DNA from: Pseudomonadales bacterium
Lineage (GTDB): Bacteria > Pseudomonadota > Gammaproteobacteria > Pseudomonadales > Pseudohongiellaceae
Assembly (NCBI GenBank): GCA_022821865.1
Contig: JAJECW010000002.1
Span: forward strand, 1 to 64,000
Reading direction: 5' to 3'
DNA: 64,000 nucleotides
Below, in pieces: positions 55,246 to 64,000 of this stretch (position 1 is its first letter; every line of letters starts with the position of its first letter). Made by a program: the position numbers and the translations under genes. The notes under the pieces are model-generated. The model did not search any database, was not told the DNA's origin, and saw only the letters and a program-made list of their open reading frames with translations.

Positions 55246-56140
55246 GAAGAGCAAGCAGGGGGACCGCCTCGTGGTGGCGATCTCTTCCCGGGCCCTGTTC
55301 GATCTCGCCGACAGCCATCGCATCTACGAGGAAGAGGGGCTTGCGGCCTACCGCAGCCACCAGATTGCCGCGGAGAATACTCCCCTGGAGCCTGGCGTGG
55401 CTTTCAATTTGGTCAACAAGCTGTTGAAACTCAACGAAATTCTGGAGAGGCCCGCAGTAGAAGTCATCCTGCTTTCGCGTAACAGCGCCGATACCGGCCT
55501 GCGCATTTTCCACTCCATCCAGCACTACCGGCTCGCGATTTCCCGGGCCGCTTTCTGCAGCGGCAACAGCCCCTGGCGTTACATTCCCGCCTTCGGCAGC
55601 CAGTTGTTTCTATCACTCGATGGCGCCGATGTGCGTCAGGCCCTCGAACTCGGCGTGGCGGCCGCCACCATCGTGCCTTCTGCCCACAGCAAGCAGTCCG
55701 ACGACCACCTCAAGATCGCCTTTGACGGCGACGCCGTATTGTTTTCCGACGAGGCGGAGAAAATCTACCAGCGGCAGGGCCTCGAAGGATTCACCCGCAA
55801 CGAGAGCGAAGCCGCCCGGGAGCCTCTCGAAGGCGGCCCTTTCAAGCCTTTCCTTGCCGCCCTGCAGCAGATCCAGATGGCCTTTCCCGACGGTGAGGCG
55901 CCCATCAGCACCTGCTTGATTACCGCCCGCTCGGCGCCCGCCCACGAGCGTGTGGTGCGCACCCTGCGGGCCTGGAAAATCCGTATCGACGAATCGCTTT
56001 TTCTCGGCGGCCTGCCCAAGGACAAGTTCCTGCAGGCCTATGAGGCGGACATCTTTTTCGATGACCATCTCGATCATTGCGACGCCGCCAGCAACCATGT
56101 GGCCACGGGCCATGTGCCGCACGGCGTGCTGAATACCTGA
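55235..56140 (+). CDS. 5'-nucleotidase, cytosolic I-like (NT5C1 family)
   Basis: 301 residues. The N-terminal motif [20 protein letters not shown] and [18 protein letters not shown] are signatures of cN-I type nucleotidases, which remove phosphate from AMP and other nucleoside monophosphates; the C-terminal FFDDHLDHC supplies the last acidic motif. GTG start with GGAGG ten bases upstream, overlapping msrA. A short family B copy begins 8 bases past its stop. Confidence 0.88.
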   Translation: MPDKKSKQGDRLVVAISSRALFDLADSHRIYEEEGLAAYRSHQIAAENTPLEPGVAFNLVNKLLKLNEILERPAVEVILLSRNSADTGLRIFHSIQHYRLAISRAAFCSGNSPWRYIPAFGSQLFLSLDGADVRQALELGVAAATIVPSAHSKQSDDHLKIAFDGDAVLFSDEAEKIYQRQGLEGFTRNESEAAREPLEGGPFKPFLAALQQIQMAFPDGEAPISTCLITARSAPAHERVVRTLRAWKIRIDESLFLGGLPKDKFLQAYEADIFFDDHLDHCDAASNHVATGHVPHGVLNT

Positions 56141-56148
56141 GCGACACT

Positions 56149-56210
56149 GGGAGCCTGCGCCGCAGGAATTCGCGAAAGCGAAAATTCGCTATCGCCCGCC
56201 GCAGGCTCCC
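56149..56210 (+). repeat. Family B repeat, short copy B5, abutting A5
   Basis: GGGAGCCTGCGCCGCAGGAA at the left and GCCGCAGGCTCCC at the right with only about 35 bp between; the core with AATATT is deleted. Repeat A5 follows with no gap. Confidence 0.85.
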
Positions 56211-56354
56211 AGGGAAGCTCTGATTAAGTCAGAGTTTCCCTGCGGCACATGGAAGTGCCGTCGAATTCTATGGCGTAAGCCATTGAATTCGTAAGCAAAA
56301 CAAAACCACGCTTTTGTTTTGCGATAATGAAAAACTCCACGGATGGAGTTTTTC
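56211..56354 (+). repeat. Family A five-hairpin repeat, copy A5
   Basis: Complete copy in family orientation. It ends 9 bp before the TAA of the convergent tauE-like gene, between two genes that converge on it, so its A/T-flanked last hairpin could end either transcript. Confidence 0.92.
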
Positions 56355-56363
56355 AGAGAATAC

Positions 56364-57128
56364 TTAGACAAACACGCTGTAGTACAGCCCGAGGCTGCCC
56401 AGAATCATCACCAGGGCGACCCTGAGGATTCTTTCCGGCAGCAGGTGGCCCACCCGGGTGCCCAGATGGATGGCGGGCAGGGAGCCGAACAGCAGGCTGA
56501 GCAGCAGGATCGGGTCCACAAAGCCGCCGCCGAGATAGCCAAGCCCTGCGATCAGCGTCAGGGGCACGGCATGGGCAATATCGGTGCCGACAATGCGCAC
56601 CGCCGATAGCCGCGAATGCAGCATCAGCAGCACCGCCGCGCCAAAAGCGCCGGCGCCCACCGAGGAAAGGGTCACGCAGACGCCGAGAAAGACGCCGGTG
56701 ACCCAGGTCAGAAAGAAGGATTCCCGCACATAGCCCCTGGGTACTTTGGGCAATCGGTTGCGCAGCACCAGAATCAGGCAGGTGACGATCAGCATGGCGC
56801 CCAGACTGCGGGTGAGCACCTGTTCAAAAAGGACGGAATTCTGGAACTGGATGTCGAGCAGGAATACATGCACCGCGATGGCGGCGGGTATGCTGCCGGC
56901 GGCAAGATAGAGCACGATGGGCCAAGCCACATGATTGCGCCGGTGATGGGACACGGCGCCGCCCGCCTTGGTGATCCCGGCGTAGAACAGGTCGGTGCCG
57001 ATGGCCACCGGCGCCGGATAGCCGAGCAGCAGCAGAAAGGGCGTCATCAACGAGCCGCCGCCCACGCCGGTAACTCCGATGGCGAAGCCCACCATGGCTC
57101 CCGCCAGCACCTGAATCAGAAATTCCAT
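56364..57128 (-). CDS. TauE/SafE family sulfite exporter-like membrane protein
   Basis: 254 residues with about seven or eight helices in two similar halves, starting GAMVGFAIGVTGVGGGSLMTPFLLL and with GVFLGVCVTLSSVGAGAFGAA at the second repeat. These glycine-rich motifs define the family, which exports sulfite, sulfonates or other organosulfur anions. Its start is 2 bases from the stop of the APS reductase gene, which makes sulfite, so sulfite or related export is the likely role. The chosen start 57128 is at the first helix. Confidence 0.88.
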   Translation of the reverse strand: MEFLIQVLAGAMVGFAIGVTGVGGGSLMTPFLLLLGYPAPVAIGTDLFYAGITKAGGAVSHHRRNHVAWPIVLYLAAGSIPAAIAVHVFLLDIQFQNSVLFEQVLTRSLGAMLIVTCLILVLRNRLPKVPRGYVRESFFLTWVTGVFLGVCVTLSSVGAGAFGAAVLLMLHSRLSAVRIVGTDIAHAVPLTLIAGLGYLGGGFVDPILLLSLLFGSLPAIHLGTRVGHLLPERILRVALVMILGSLGLYYSVFV

Positions 57129-57129
57129 G

Positions 57130-57843
57130 TCAGCGCTTGTGCAGTCCGCATTCCCTGAGGGTGGCTTCTTCCCACCACCAGCGCCCTTCGCGCTCGTGCT
57201 GATGGGGGCCTGTGGGCCGGGTGCAGGGTTCGCAGCCGATACTGGCGAAACCCCGGTCGTGCAGCGGATTGTAGGGTATCTCAAGCATCCTGATCTGCTC
57301 CCAGACCTGTCCGGAGCTCTGTCCCGCCAGTGGATTGATCTTGACCAACGGCCCCCGGGCACCAACAAATTGCGGATCGATCTCGAACAGCGCAATTTCC
57401 CGGCGGGTGGGCGACTGATCCCGCCGCAGGCCGGTGATCCAGGCGGTGTATTTCGCCAGATGCCGCCGCATGGGTTCGATCTTGCGAATCCCGCAGCATT
57501 CTTCGTGGCCATCGCGATAAAAACTGAACAGCCCCTTTTCCCGCGCGAGCCGCTCAAGTCCCGCCGGGTTGGGGCTCAGCATATCGATAGTCACCCCGTA
57601 ACTTTCGCGAATCTGTTCAATATAGCGATAGGTTTCCGGATGCAGGCGGCCGGTGTCGAGGGTGAAGACTGCGATATCCTGTCGCAGTTTGCTCGCGTGG
57701 TGTAGCAGCAGCACGTCTTCCGCGCCGCTGAAGGAAAGCGCGCAGTCGGGCCAGGCGTCAAAGGCATGGAGCAGAATCTCCCGCGGCGATGCATCGGCGA
57801 GGCGAGTGCTGATTTCCCGCAGGTCTGAAGCGGTGGTCATCAT
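57130..57843 (-). CDS. cysH: Assimilatory adenylylsulfate (APS) reductase, CysH family
   Basis: 237 residues. Reduces activated sulfate to sulfite using thioredoxin. The catalytic cysteine is Cys232 in ECGLHKR at the end. Besides this it has the Cys116-Cys117 pair (EECCGIRK) and Cys204-x2-Cys207 (GCEPCTRP) that bind a 4Fe-4S cluster; enzymes with these four cysteines use APS, whereas the E. coli-type PAPS enzyme lacks them. The substrate loop [11 protein letters not shown] and [10 protein letters not shown] are conserved. It is followed at 2 bases by the TauE exporter gene. Confidence 0.93.
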   Translation of the reverse strand: MMTTASDLREISTRLADASPREILLHAFDAWPDCALSFSGAEDVLLLHHASKLRQDIAVFTLDTGRLHPETYRYIEQIRESYGVTIDMLSPNPAGLERLAREKGLFSFYRDGHEECCGIRKIEPMRRHLAKYTAWITGLRRDQSPTRREIALFEIDPQFVGARGPLVKINPLAGQSSGQVWEQIRMLEIPYNPLHDRGFASIGCEPCTRPTGPHQHEREGRWWWEEATLRECGLHKR

Positions 57844-58086
57844 GGGTTCCCGGATACCGAGCGGCGATTCTGCGGAATTTCCCGACGGGGGTAAAGTGGA
57901 ATCCTTGTGAATCGGGCGTCTGCCGACAGCGGCTTACGGTATCTTCGATGTCTTTTGTGTAGTCGCCGCACACTTGGATTCGACAGTGGTTTTTGGTGGA
58001 TGGATTACTTCTGAGCGTTAACTTTTCCGGGGCTATTTGCTAGATTTGCCGCTCTTGAGGGTATTGAGCGGGAAACTTGATTGTGA

Positions 58087-59478
<1,392 letters not shown>

Positions 59479-59514
59479 TCGCCACAGCAGCTTTCCTTCA
59501 CAAGCACTCAAGAG

Positions 59515-59533
59515 TGATAAGCAAAACTTATCA
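59515..59533. promoter_or_regulatory. Palindrome upstream of the first RTX gene
   Basis: TGATAAG-CAAAA-CTTATCA, a 7-bp inverted repeat about 115 bp before the ATG, with a matching site before the second RTX gene. It may be an operator or an RNA hairpin. Confidence 0.55.
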
Positions 59534-59648
59534 GCCCTATTGGAAAAAAATCCTGGGAATTCCCCCGGCAAATTGCCAGACTTGCGCATGAGGGAAATCG
59601 GAGCAGTTGGCCGATACCCAGTTGAAAGGGCAAGCGGAGGATCAGACC

Positions 59649-60605
59649 ATGGCAAAAAGTAAAACCACATCGAACCAAAACCTCACCGGAACTGACGAAA
59701 GAGACGTCATCATCGGCGGCGATGGCCATGACGTGATCAGCGGCAAGGGTGGCAATGACACCCTGGAAGGCGGAGCAGGTCATGACATCCTGGTGGGCGG
59801 GAAGGGCAATGATTCGCTGGAGGGCGGCGATGGCTCTGACATATTCGTATTCGGGCCCGGCGATGGTCATGACACGATCAAGGATTTCAAGCCGGGAACC
59901 GACAAGATCGATCTATCGGGATTCAGCCAGGGAATCGCCTGGTTCGACCTGCGCTGGTTCATGGAAGCCACCAGTGACGGCGTGAAAATCAACCTGTCGA
60001 AGTGGGGCGGAGGCTCGATTACGCTGACTGGGGTGAATTCGCCCAATCAGCTCAGCGAGGACATGTTTTTCCTGACTGACGCCTCCGTCTTACGGACCGG
60101 CGGGAGCGGGAGCGATTCCTTCGTCGGCAGCGAAGAAGGCGATCATCTTGCCGGAGGGCGGGGCGACGACTACCTGTACGGAAACCGCGGCGCCGACGAG
60201 CTGAAAGGCGACGAAGGCGATGACTTCATCGTCGGCGGGCAGGGAGATGACCGCATCGTGGGCGGCGCCGGCGACGACACCTTGTACGGCGACGGCAATA
60301 CCGGGGACACGCACTATCGCGATGGCACCGCCACCGGGGAAACCGACAGGGACACCTTCTACTACGGCCCCGGCGACGGCAACGACAAGATCATGGACTT
60401 CAACAACGGGGAAGACAGCATCAACCTGACCGAATTCACCGCCATCTCGGGTTTTGGCGACATCAATGCCCGGCAGGATGGCGCGAATGTGGTAATCGAC
60501 TTCTCCGACAAAGGCGGCGGCTCGATCACCCTGGTCAATTTCAGCCTTGACAATCTCGACGCCGGCGATTTCGAGTTCCACAGCTCGTCCGTCGATGCGG
60601 GCTAG
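59649..60605 (+). CDS. RTX (hemolysin-type calcium-binding repeat) protein 1
   Basis: 318 residues. Two blocks of glycine/aspartate nonapeptides (about 30-75, GGAGHDILVGGKGNDSLEGG, and about 155-225, GGQGDDRIVGGAGDDTLYGD) alternate with two beta-rich modules that begin [20 protein letters not shown] or [20 protein letters not shown]. The repeats bind calcium and fold outside the cell after type I secretion, for which the C-terminus would be the signal. No catalytic domain is present, so it may be a surface or matrix protein. GGAGG lies 8 bases before the ATG. No type I exporter gene is near. Confidence 0.85.
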   Translation: MAKSKTTSNQNLTGTDERDVIIGGDGHDVISGKGGNDTLEGGAGHDILVGGKGNDSLEGGDGSDIFVFGPGDGHDTIKDFKPGTDKIDLSGFSQGIAWFDLRWFMEATSDGVKINLSKWGGGSITLTGVNSPNQLSEDMFFLTDASVLRTGGSGSDSFVGSEEGDHLAGGRGDDYLYGNRGADELKGDEGDDFIVGGQGDDRIVGGAGDDTLYGDGNTGDTHYRDGTATGETDRDTFYYGPGDGNDKIMDFNNGEDSINLTEFTAISGFGDINARQDGANVVIDFSDKGGGSITLVNFSLDNLDAGDFEFHSSSVDAG

Positions 60606-60615
60606 GAGCCTGCGC
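60603..60615 (+). repeat. 13-base family B remnant at the RTX1 stop codon
   Basis: TAGGAGCCTGCGC, identical to the start of family B and including the RTX1 stop. The copy after RTX2 is complete, so this is probably what remained at the duplication joint. Confidence 0.75.
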
Positions 60616-60647
60616 ACTTGCCACAGTAACTTTTTCAAGCGCTCACA

Positions 60648-60670
60648 GCCGATAAGCTAAACTTATCGGC
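60648..60670. promoter_or_regulatory. Palindrome upstream of the second RTX gene
   Basis: GCCGATAAG-CTAAA-CTTATCGGC, a 9-bp inverted repeat about 115 bp before the ATG. Compared with the first site, the T-A pair next to GATAAG has become C-G, so pairing is conserved while sequence changed. Confidence 0.6.
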
Positions 60671-60678
60671 CCCATTGA

Positions 60679-61728
<1,050 letters not shown>

Positions 61729-61731
<3 letters not shown>

Positions 61732-61892
61732 GAGCCTGCGCCGTGGGAATTCACGGCTGCAAATCCGCTCTCATCCACGCCCCCGGCCGGTCGATTTCGT
61801 TGAATATCCGCCAATATTCGCCTCAATCGACCGGCCGGGGGAGCGGCGATAGCGAATTTTCGCTTTCGCGAATTCCTACGGCGCAGGCTCCT
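61729..61892 (+). repeat. Family B repeat, copy B6, shared between two convergent genes
   Basis: Full copy. Its left TAG is the RTX2 stop codon. On the other strand its right end reads CAGGAGCCTGCGCCGTAG, which forms the last codons and the stop of thrH. So one element terminates the reading frames of two convergent genes. Confidence 0.93.
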
Positions 61893-62502
61893 GGCTTATC
61901 TCGCGTTCGCTGGCGAGGCGGAACTGTTGCTTCAGGTCGGCAAAGGTATCGACCGAGGGATACTGCGGAAAGGCCTCCGTCACCGTGGCGGGGGCCTTGA
62001 AGAGGATACCGGCGTCGGCTTCTTCGAGCATGCTCGTGTCGTTGTAGGAATCGCCCGCGGCAATGACGCGGAAATTCAACTGGCGCAGGGCCTTGACGCT
62101 TTGCCGCTTGGGGTCTTTTTGCCGCAGGCGGTAGCCGGTGATGCGGCCCTCGCTGATTTCGAGTCGGTGGCAGAACAGGGCGGGAAAATCGAGCTGCCGC
62201 ATCAATGGATGGGAAAACTCGTAAAAGGTGTCCGACAGGATAATCACCTGGAATCTCGCCTTGAGCCAGTCGAGGAAGTCCTTCGCGCCGGCAAGCGGCG
62301 CCATCCCGGCAATCACCTGCTGAATCTGCGCCACGCCAAGGCCATGCCGGTCAAGCAGGCCGAGCCGCTGGCGCATGAGCGCATCGTAATCCGGCACATC
62401 CCGGGTGGTTGCCCGCAGGGCGTCGATTCCCGTGTGCTCGGCTACGCCAATCCAGATTTCCGGCACCAGTACGCCTTCCAGATCAAGGCAGGCAATTTCC
62501 AT
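61876..62502 (-). CDS. thrH: Bifunctional phosphoserine phosphatase/homoserine phosphotransferase ThrH
   Basis: 208 residues, HAD superfamily. The N-terminus MEIACLDLEGVLVPEIWI closely follows Pseudomonas ThrH (nucleophile Asp7), with VIILSDTFYEFSHPLMRQL, RQKDPKRQSV and VIAAGDSYNDTSML (metal Asp residues). It removes phosphate from phosphoserine and can pass it to homoserine, linking serine and threonine synthesis. The last residues (QEPAP) and the TAG stop come from the end of repeat B6. Start 62502 matches the family. Confidence 0.94.
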   Translation of the reverse strand: MEIACLDLEGVLVPEIWIGVAEHTGIDALRATTRDVPDYDALMRQRLGLLDRHGLGVAQIQQVIAGMAPLAGAKDFLDWLKARFQVIILSDTFYEFSHPLMRQLDFPALFCHRLEISEGRITGYRLRQKDPKRQSVKALRQLNFRVIAAGDSYNDTSMLEEADAGILFKAPATVTEAFPQYPSVDTFADLKQQFRLASEREISQEPAP

Positions 62503-62629
62503 TTCGTGCTCCCGTTCCAAAGCAGCGGCAAATCTAGCAGATAGGCCCGGCAAGATTCAAAAGGGAGGAATCTTCGCGCGGAATGACATGAGAGTGGGAG
62601 CGCCAGAACGAGAAATTCTGATTCTTCTG

Positions 62630-63718
62630 TCACAGCCCCTGCTCAATTGGTGCGCCTCCAAGGCATCGCTGCTGATCGTAGAAGACCACATACTGTCCTG
62701 GCGTCACGGCCCGTTGCGGCTGGTCAAAGCGCACCCGCAGGCTGGCGGCGTCGTTGACGGAAACTTCGCAATCGATGTCGCGCTGGCGGTAGCGGGTCCT
62801 GGCGCTGCAGCGTACAGGCAGGTTCGGCGCTGCGCCATTGATCCAGGCGGGCATTTTCGCAATCAGGCCGCTGCTTTGGAGAGCGGCGTGTTCTTCGCCC
62901 TGCACCACGTAGAGCGTGTTGGTGGACAGTTCCTTGCGCAGCACATACCAGGGCGCTTCCGGATAGCCGCGCAGGCCGCCGATTCCCAGACCCTGTCGCT
63001 GGCCGAGCGTGTAATACATCAGGCCCTGGTGCCGGCCGATTTCGTCTCCTTCCGGTGTCTTGATGGGACCCGGCCGGGCGGGCAGGTAGCGTTGCAGAAA
63101 ATCCCGGAATCTGCGCTCGCCGATAAAACAGATGCCCGTGCTGTCTTTCTTGTCGCGGGTCGGCAGGTTCAGTTCCGTGGCGATTTTGCGCACTTCGGGC
63201 TTGGTCATTTCGCCCAGGGGGAACAGGCAGTGGCGGATACAGGCTTCGCTGACTTCGCAAAGGAAATAGCTCTGGTCCTTGTTCGGGTCCACTCCTTTGC
63301 AAAGCCAGATTTCGTCTCCGTTTTCGACCCGGCGGGCATAATGCCCCGTGGCGATCCGTTCGGCGCCAAGCTCCAGGGCGTATTCCAGAAAAGCCTTGAA
63401 CTTGATCTCCCGATTGCACAGCACATCCGGATTCGGCGTGCGGCCCGACCGGTACTCTGCCAGAAAATGACTGAAAACCTCATCCCAGTATTCGGCGGCG
63501 AAATTTGCCTCGTGCAGGCGAATGTCGAGAGTGTCGCAAACCGCCCTGGCGTCGGCGAGGTCTTTTTCGGCCGTGCAGTACTCGCTGTCGTCGTCTTCCT
63601 CCCAGTTCTTCATGAACAGGCCCTCCACCTCGCATCCCTGGCGCAACAGCAAACTCGCGGCCACCGACGAATCGACCCCGCCGGACATCCCGACAATAAC
63701 CCGCGTACCCCTGTTCAT
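62630..63718 (-). CDS. mnmA: tRNA-specific 2-thiouridylase MnmA
   Basis: 362 residues. Thiolates U34 of tRNAs for Lys, Glu and Gln. PP-loop [10 protein letters not shown] is at residues 10-19; the catalytic cysteines are in [12 protein letters not shown] and [24 protein letters not shown] and the C-terminal beta-barrel follow. ATG 63718 gives the family N-terminus; the open frame continues upstream into the degenerate repeat B7, which is not used. Confidence 0.96.
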   Translation of the reverse strand: MNRGTRVIVGMSGGVDSSVAASLLLRQGCEVEGLFMKNWEEDDDSEYCTAEKDLADARAVCDTLDIRLHEANFAAEYWDEVFSHFLAEYRSGRTPNPDVLCNREIKFKAFLEYALELGAERIATGHYARRVENGDEIWLCKGVDPNKDQSYFLCEVSEACIRHCLFPLGEMTKPEVRKIATELNLPTRDKKDSTGICFIGERRFRDFLQRYLPARPGPIKTPEGDEIGRHQGLMYYTLGQRQGLGIGGLRGYPEAPWYVLRKELSTNTLYVVQGEEHAALQSSGLIAKMPAWINGAAPNLPVRCSARTRYRQRDIDCEVSVNDAASLRVRFDQPQRAVTPGQYVVFYDQQRCLGGAPIEQGL

Positions 63719-63756
63719 GTTGTCCACATTGTAGCAACCATGCCCGGTCGCCATCG

Positions 63757-63856
63757 CCTTGACCGGTCGGGATGAATACTGGTTTGTACGCAACGAAACC
63801 GATCGGTCAAGGGCGCGGATTCGCAGCCGGCGATTCCTGTGGCGCAGACTCCTGGT
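63757..63856 (-). repeat. Family B repeat, diverged copy B7
   Basis: Half of a B element with several changes: TTGTACGCAACGAAACCGAT matches the core and inner arm, and GATTCCTGTGGCGCAGACTC the right end. It lies upstream of mnmA and inside the 3' end of the next gene. Confidence 0.6.
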
Positions 63857-64000
63857 CGGAACAACTCTCGAGAATGTCGTCCATGGCGTTGCGGTCCCGG
63901 TTTTCGATGTAGAGGTCGTACTTTTCCGCGATGGCGTCCCATAGCTGAACGTACTCGCACTGGAACTCCTCCCTGGGCAGGAAGCGGCTTGGGCCCCGGT
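63807..64000 (-). CDS. 3' end of an unidentified gene (cut by the right edge)
   Basis: The last 63 or so codons of a minus-strand gene: [20 protein letters not shown] followed by [20 protein letters not shown]. No family recognised. After SCSD the frame enters repeat B7 and reads [15 protein letters not shown] before a TGA, so its C-terminal tail is repeat-derived. It was missed by simple start-to-stop searching because its start is outside the window. Confidence 0.5.
   Translation of the reverse strand, partial: RGPSRFLPREEFQCEYVQLWDAIAEKYDLYIENRDRNAMDDILESCSDQESAPQESPAANPRP

Noticed and set aside
14271..56354. CRISPR-like array from the repeated A and B sequences
   Set aside because: Copies are kilobases apart, 140-170 bp long and self-complementary; there are no regular spacers and no cas genes.

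Overview
The window is a stretch of high-GC bacterial chromosome, most likely from an uncultured or poorly described marine-type gammaproteobacterium. The evidence is gene content: ThrH-type phosphoserine phosphatase, class II (long) ketol-acid reductoisomerase, diheme cytochrome c4, MsrPQ, ClpB, a class I-like cytosolic 5'-nucleotidase and the proA-nadD-rsfS order. Three NhaC-type Na+/H+ antiporters, an AbgT transporter, a TonB receptor and a PQQ alcohol dehydrogenase fit a sodium-dependent aerobic heterotroph. No rRNA, tRNA, CRISPR array, phage or complete transposase was seen.

Layout: 0.1-14 kb holds an SDR dehydrogenase, a TonB receptor, heme O synthase plus Sco, DNA polymerase I (all key proofreading acidic residues but one replaced), EngB, DsbA, cytochrome c4, the pssA-msrP-msrQ operon and ilvC. 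15-26 kb holds ilvIH, clpB with a sigma-32-like promoter, an MBL hydrolase, a DUF523/DUF1722 protein, an NhaC antiporter and proA-nadD-rsfS. 27-34 kb is a minus-strand run: NhaC, glpK, histidine phosphatase, lspA, a DapA-like aldolase and a CNNM/CBS protein. 34.6-43.4 kb is an accessory block of mostly exported oxidoreductases and periplasmic proteins: an orphan molybdenum hydroxylase subunit, an NHL propeller, a Tat-exported HD protein, a quinohemoprotein alcohol dehydrogenase and a third NhaC. 43.9-46.4 kb is a divergent PEP carboxylase. 46.5-48.4 kb is a small AT-richer island (possible McrB-like fragment, BrnA-like antitoxin, DUF3800 protein). 48.5-57.8 kb holds a TPR protein, AbgT, an epoxide hydrolase, argD, msrA, a 5'-nucleotidase, a TauE exporter and an APS reductase. 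58-64 kb holds purB, two tandem RTX proteins, thrH, mnmA and a gene cut by the right edge.

The most unusual feature is a dense set of short, non-coding, hairpin-rich dispersed repeats. Family A (about 143 bp, 5 copies) is five stem-loops in a row. Family B (about 165 bp, 7 full, short or diverged copies plus half-sites) begins with TAGGAGCCTGCGCC, and this TAG serves as the stop codon of several unrelated genes. Element C (269 bp) is a MITE-like unit with perfect 26-bp ends. Family D is a short GTCATTCCGC palindrome. Family E is a roughly 70-bp hairpin module, found next to one A copy and nested inside another. These elements sit tightly against gene ends, supply stop codons or C-terminal tails, and nest in one another.

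Functionally the core genes are housekeeping: branched-chain amino acid, proline, arginine, serine, purine and NAD synthesis, sulfate assimilation, heme and oxidase assembly, and repair of oxidised methionine by MsrPQ and MsrA. The accessory genes point to periplasmic oxidation of organic compounds, sodium cycling and secretion of calcium-binding proteins.
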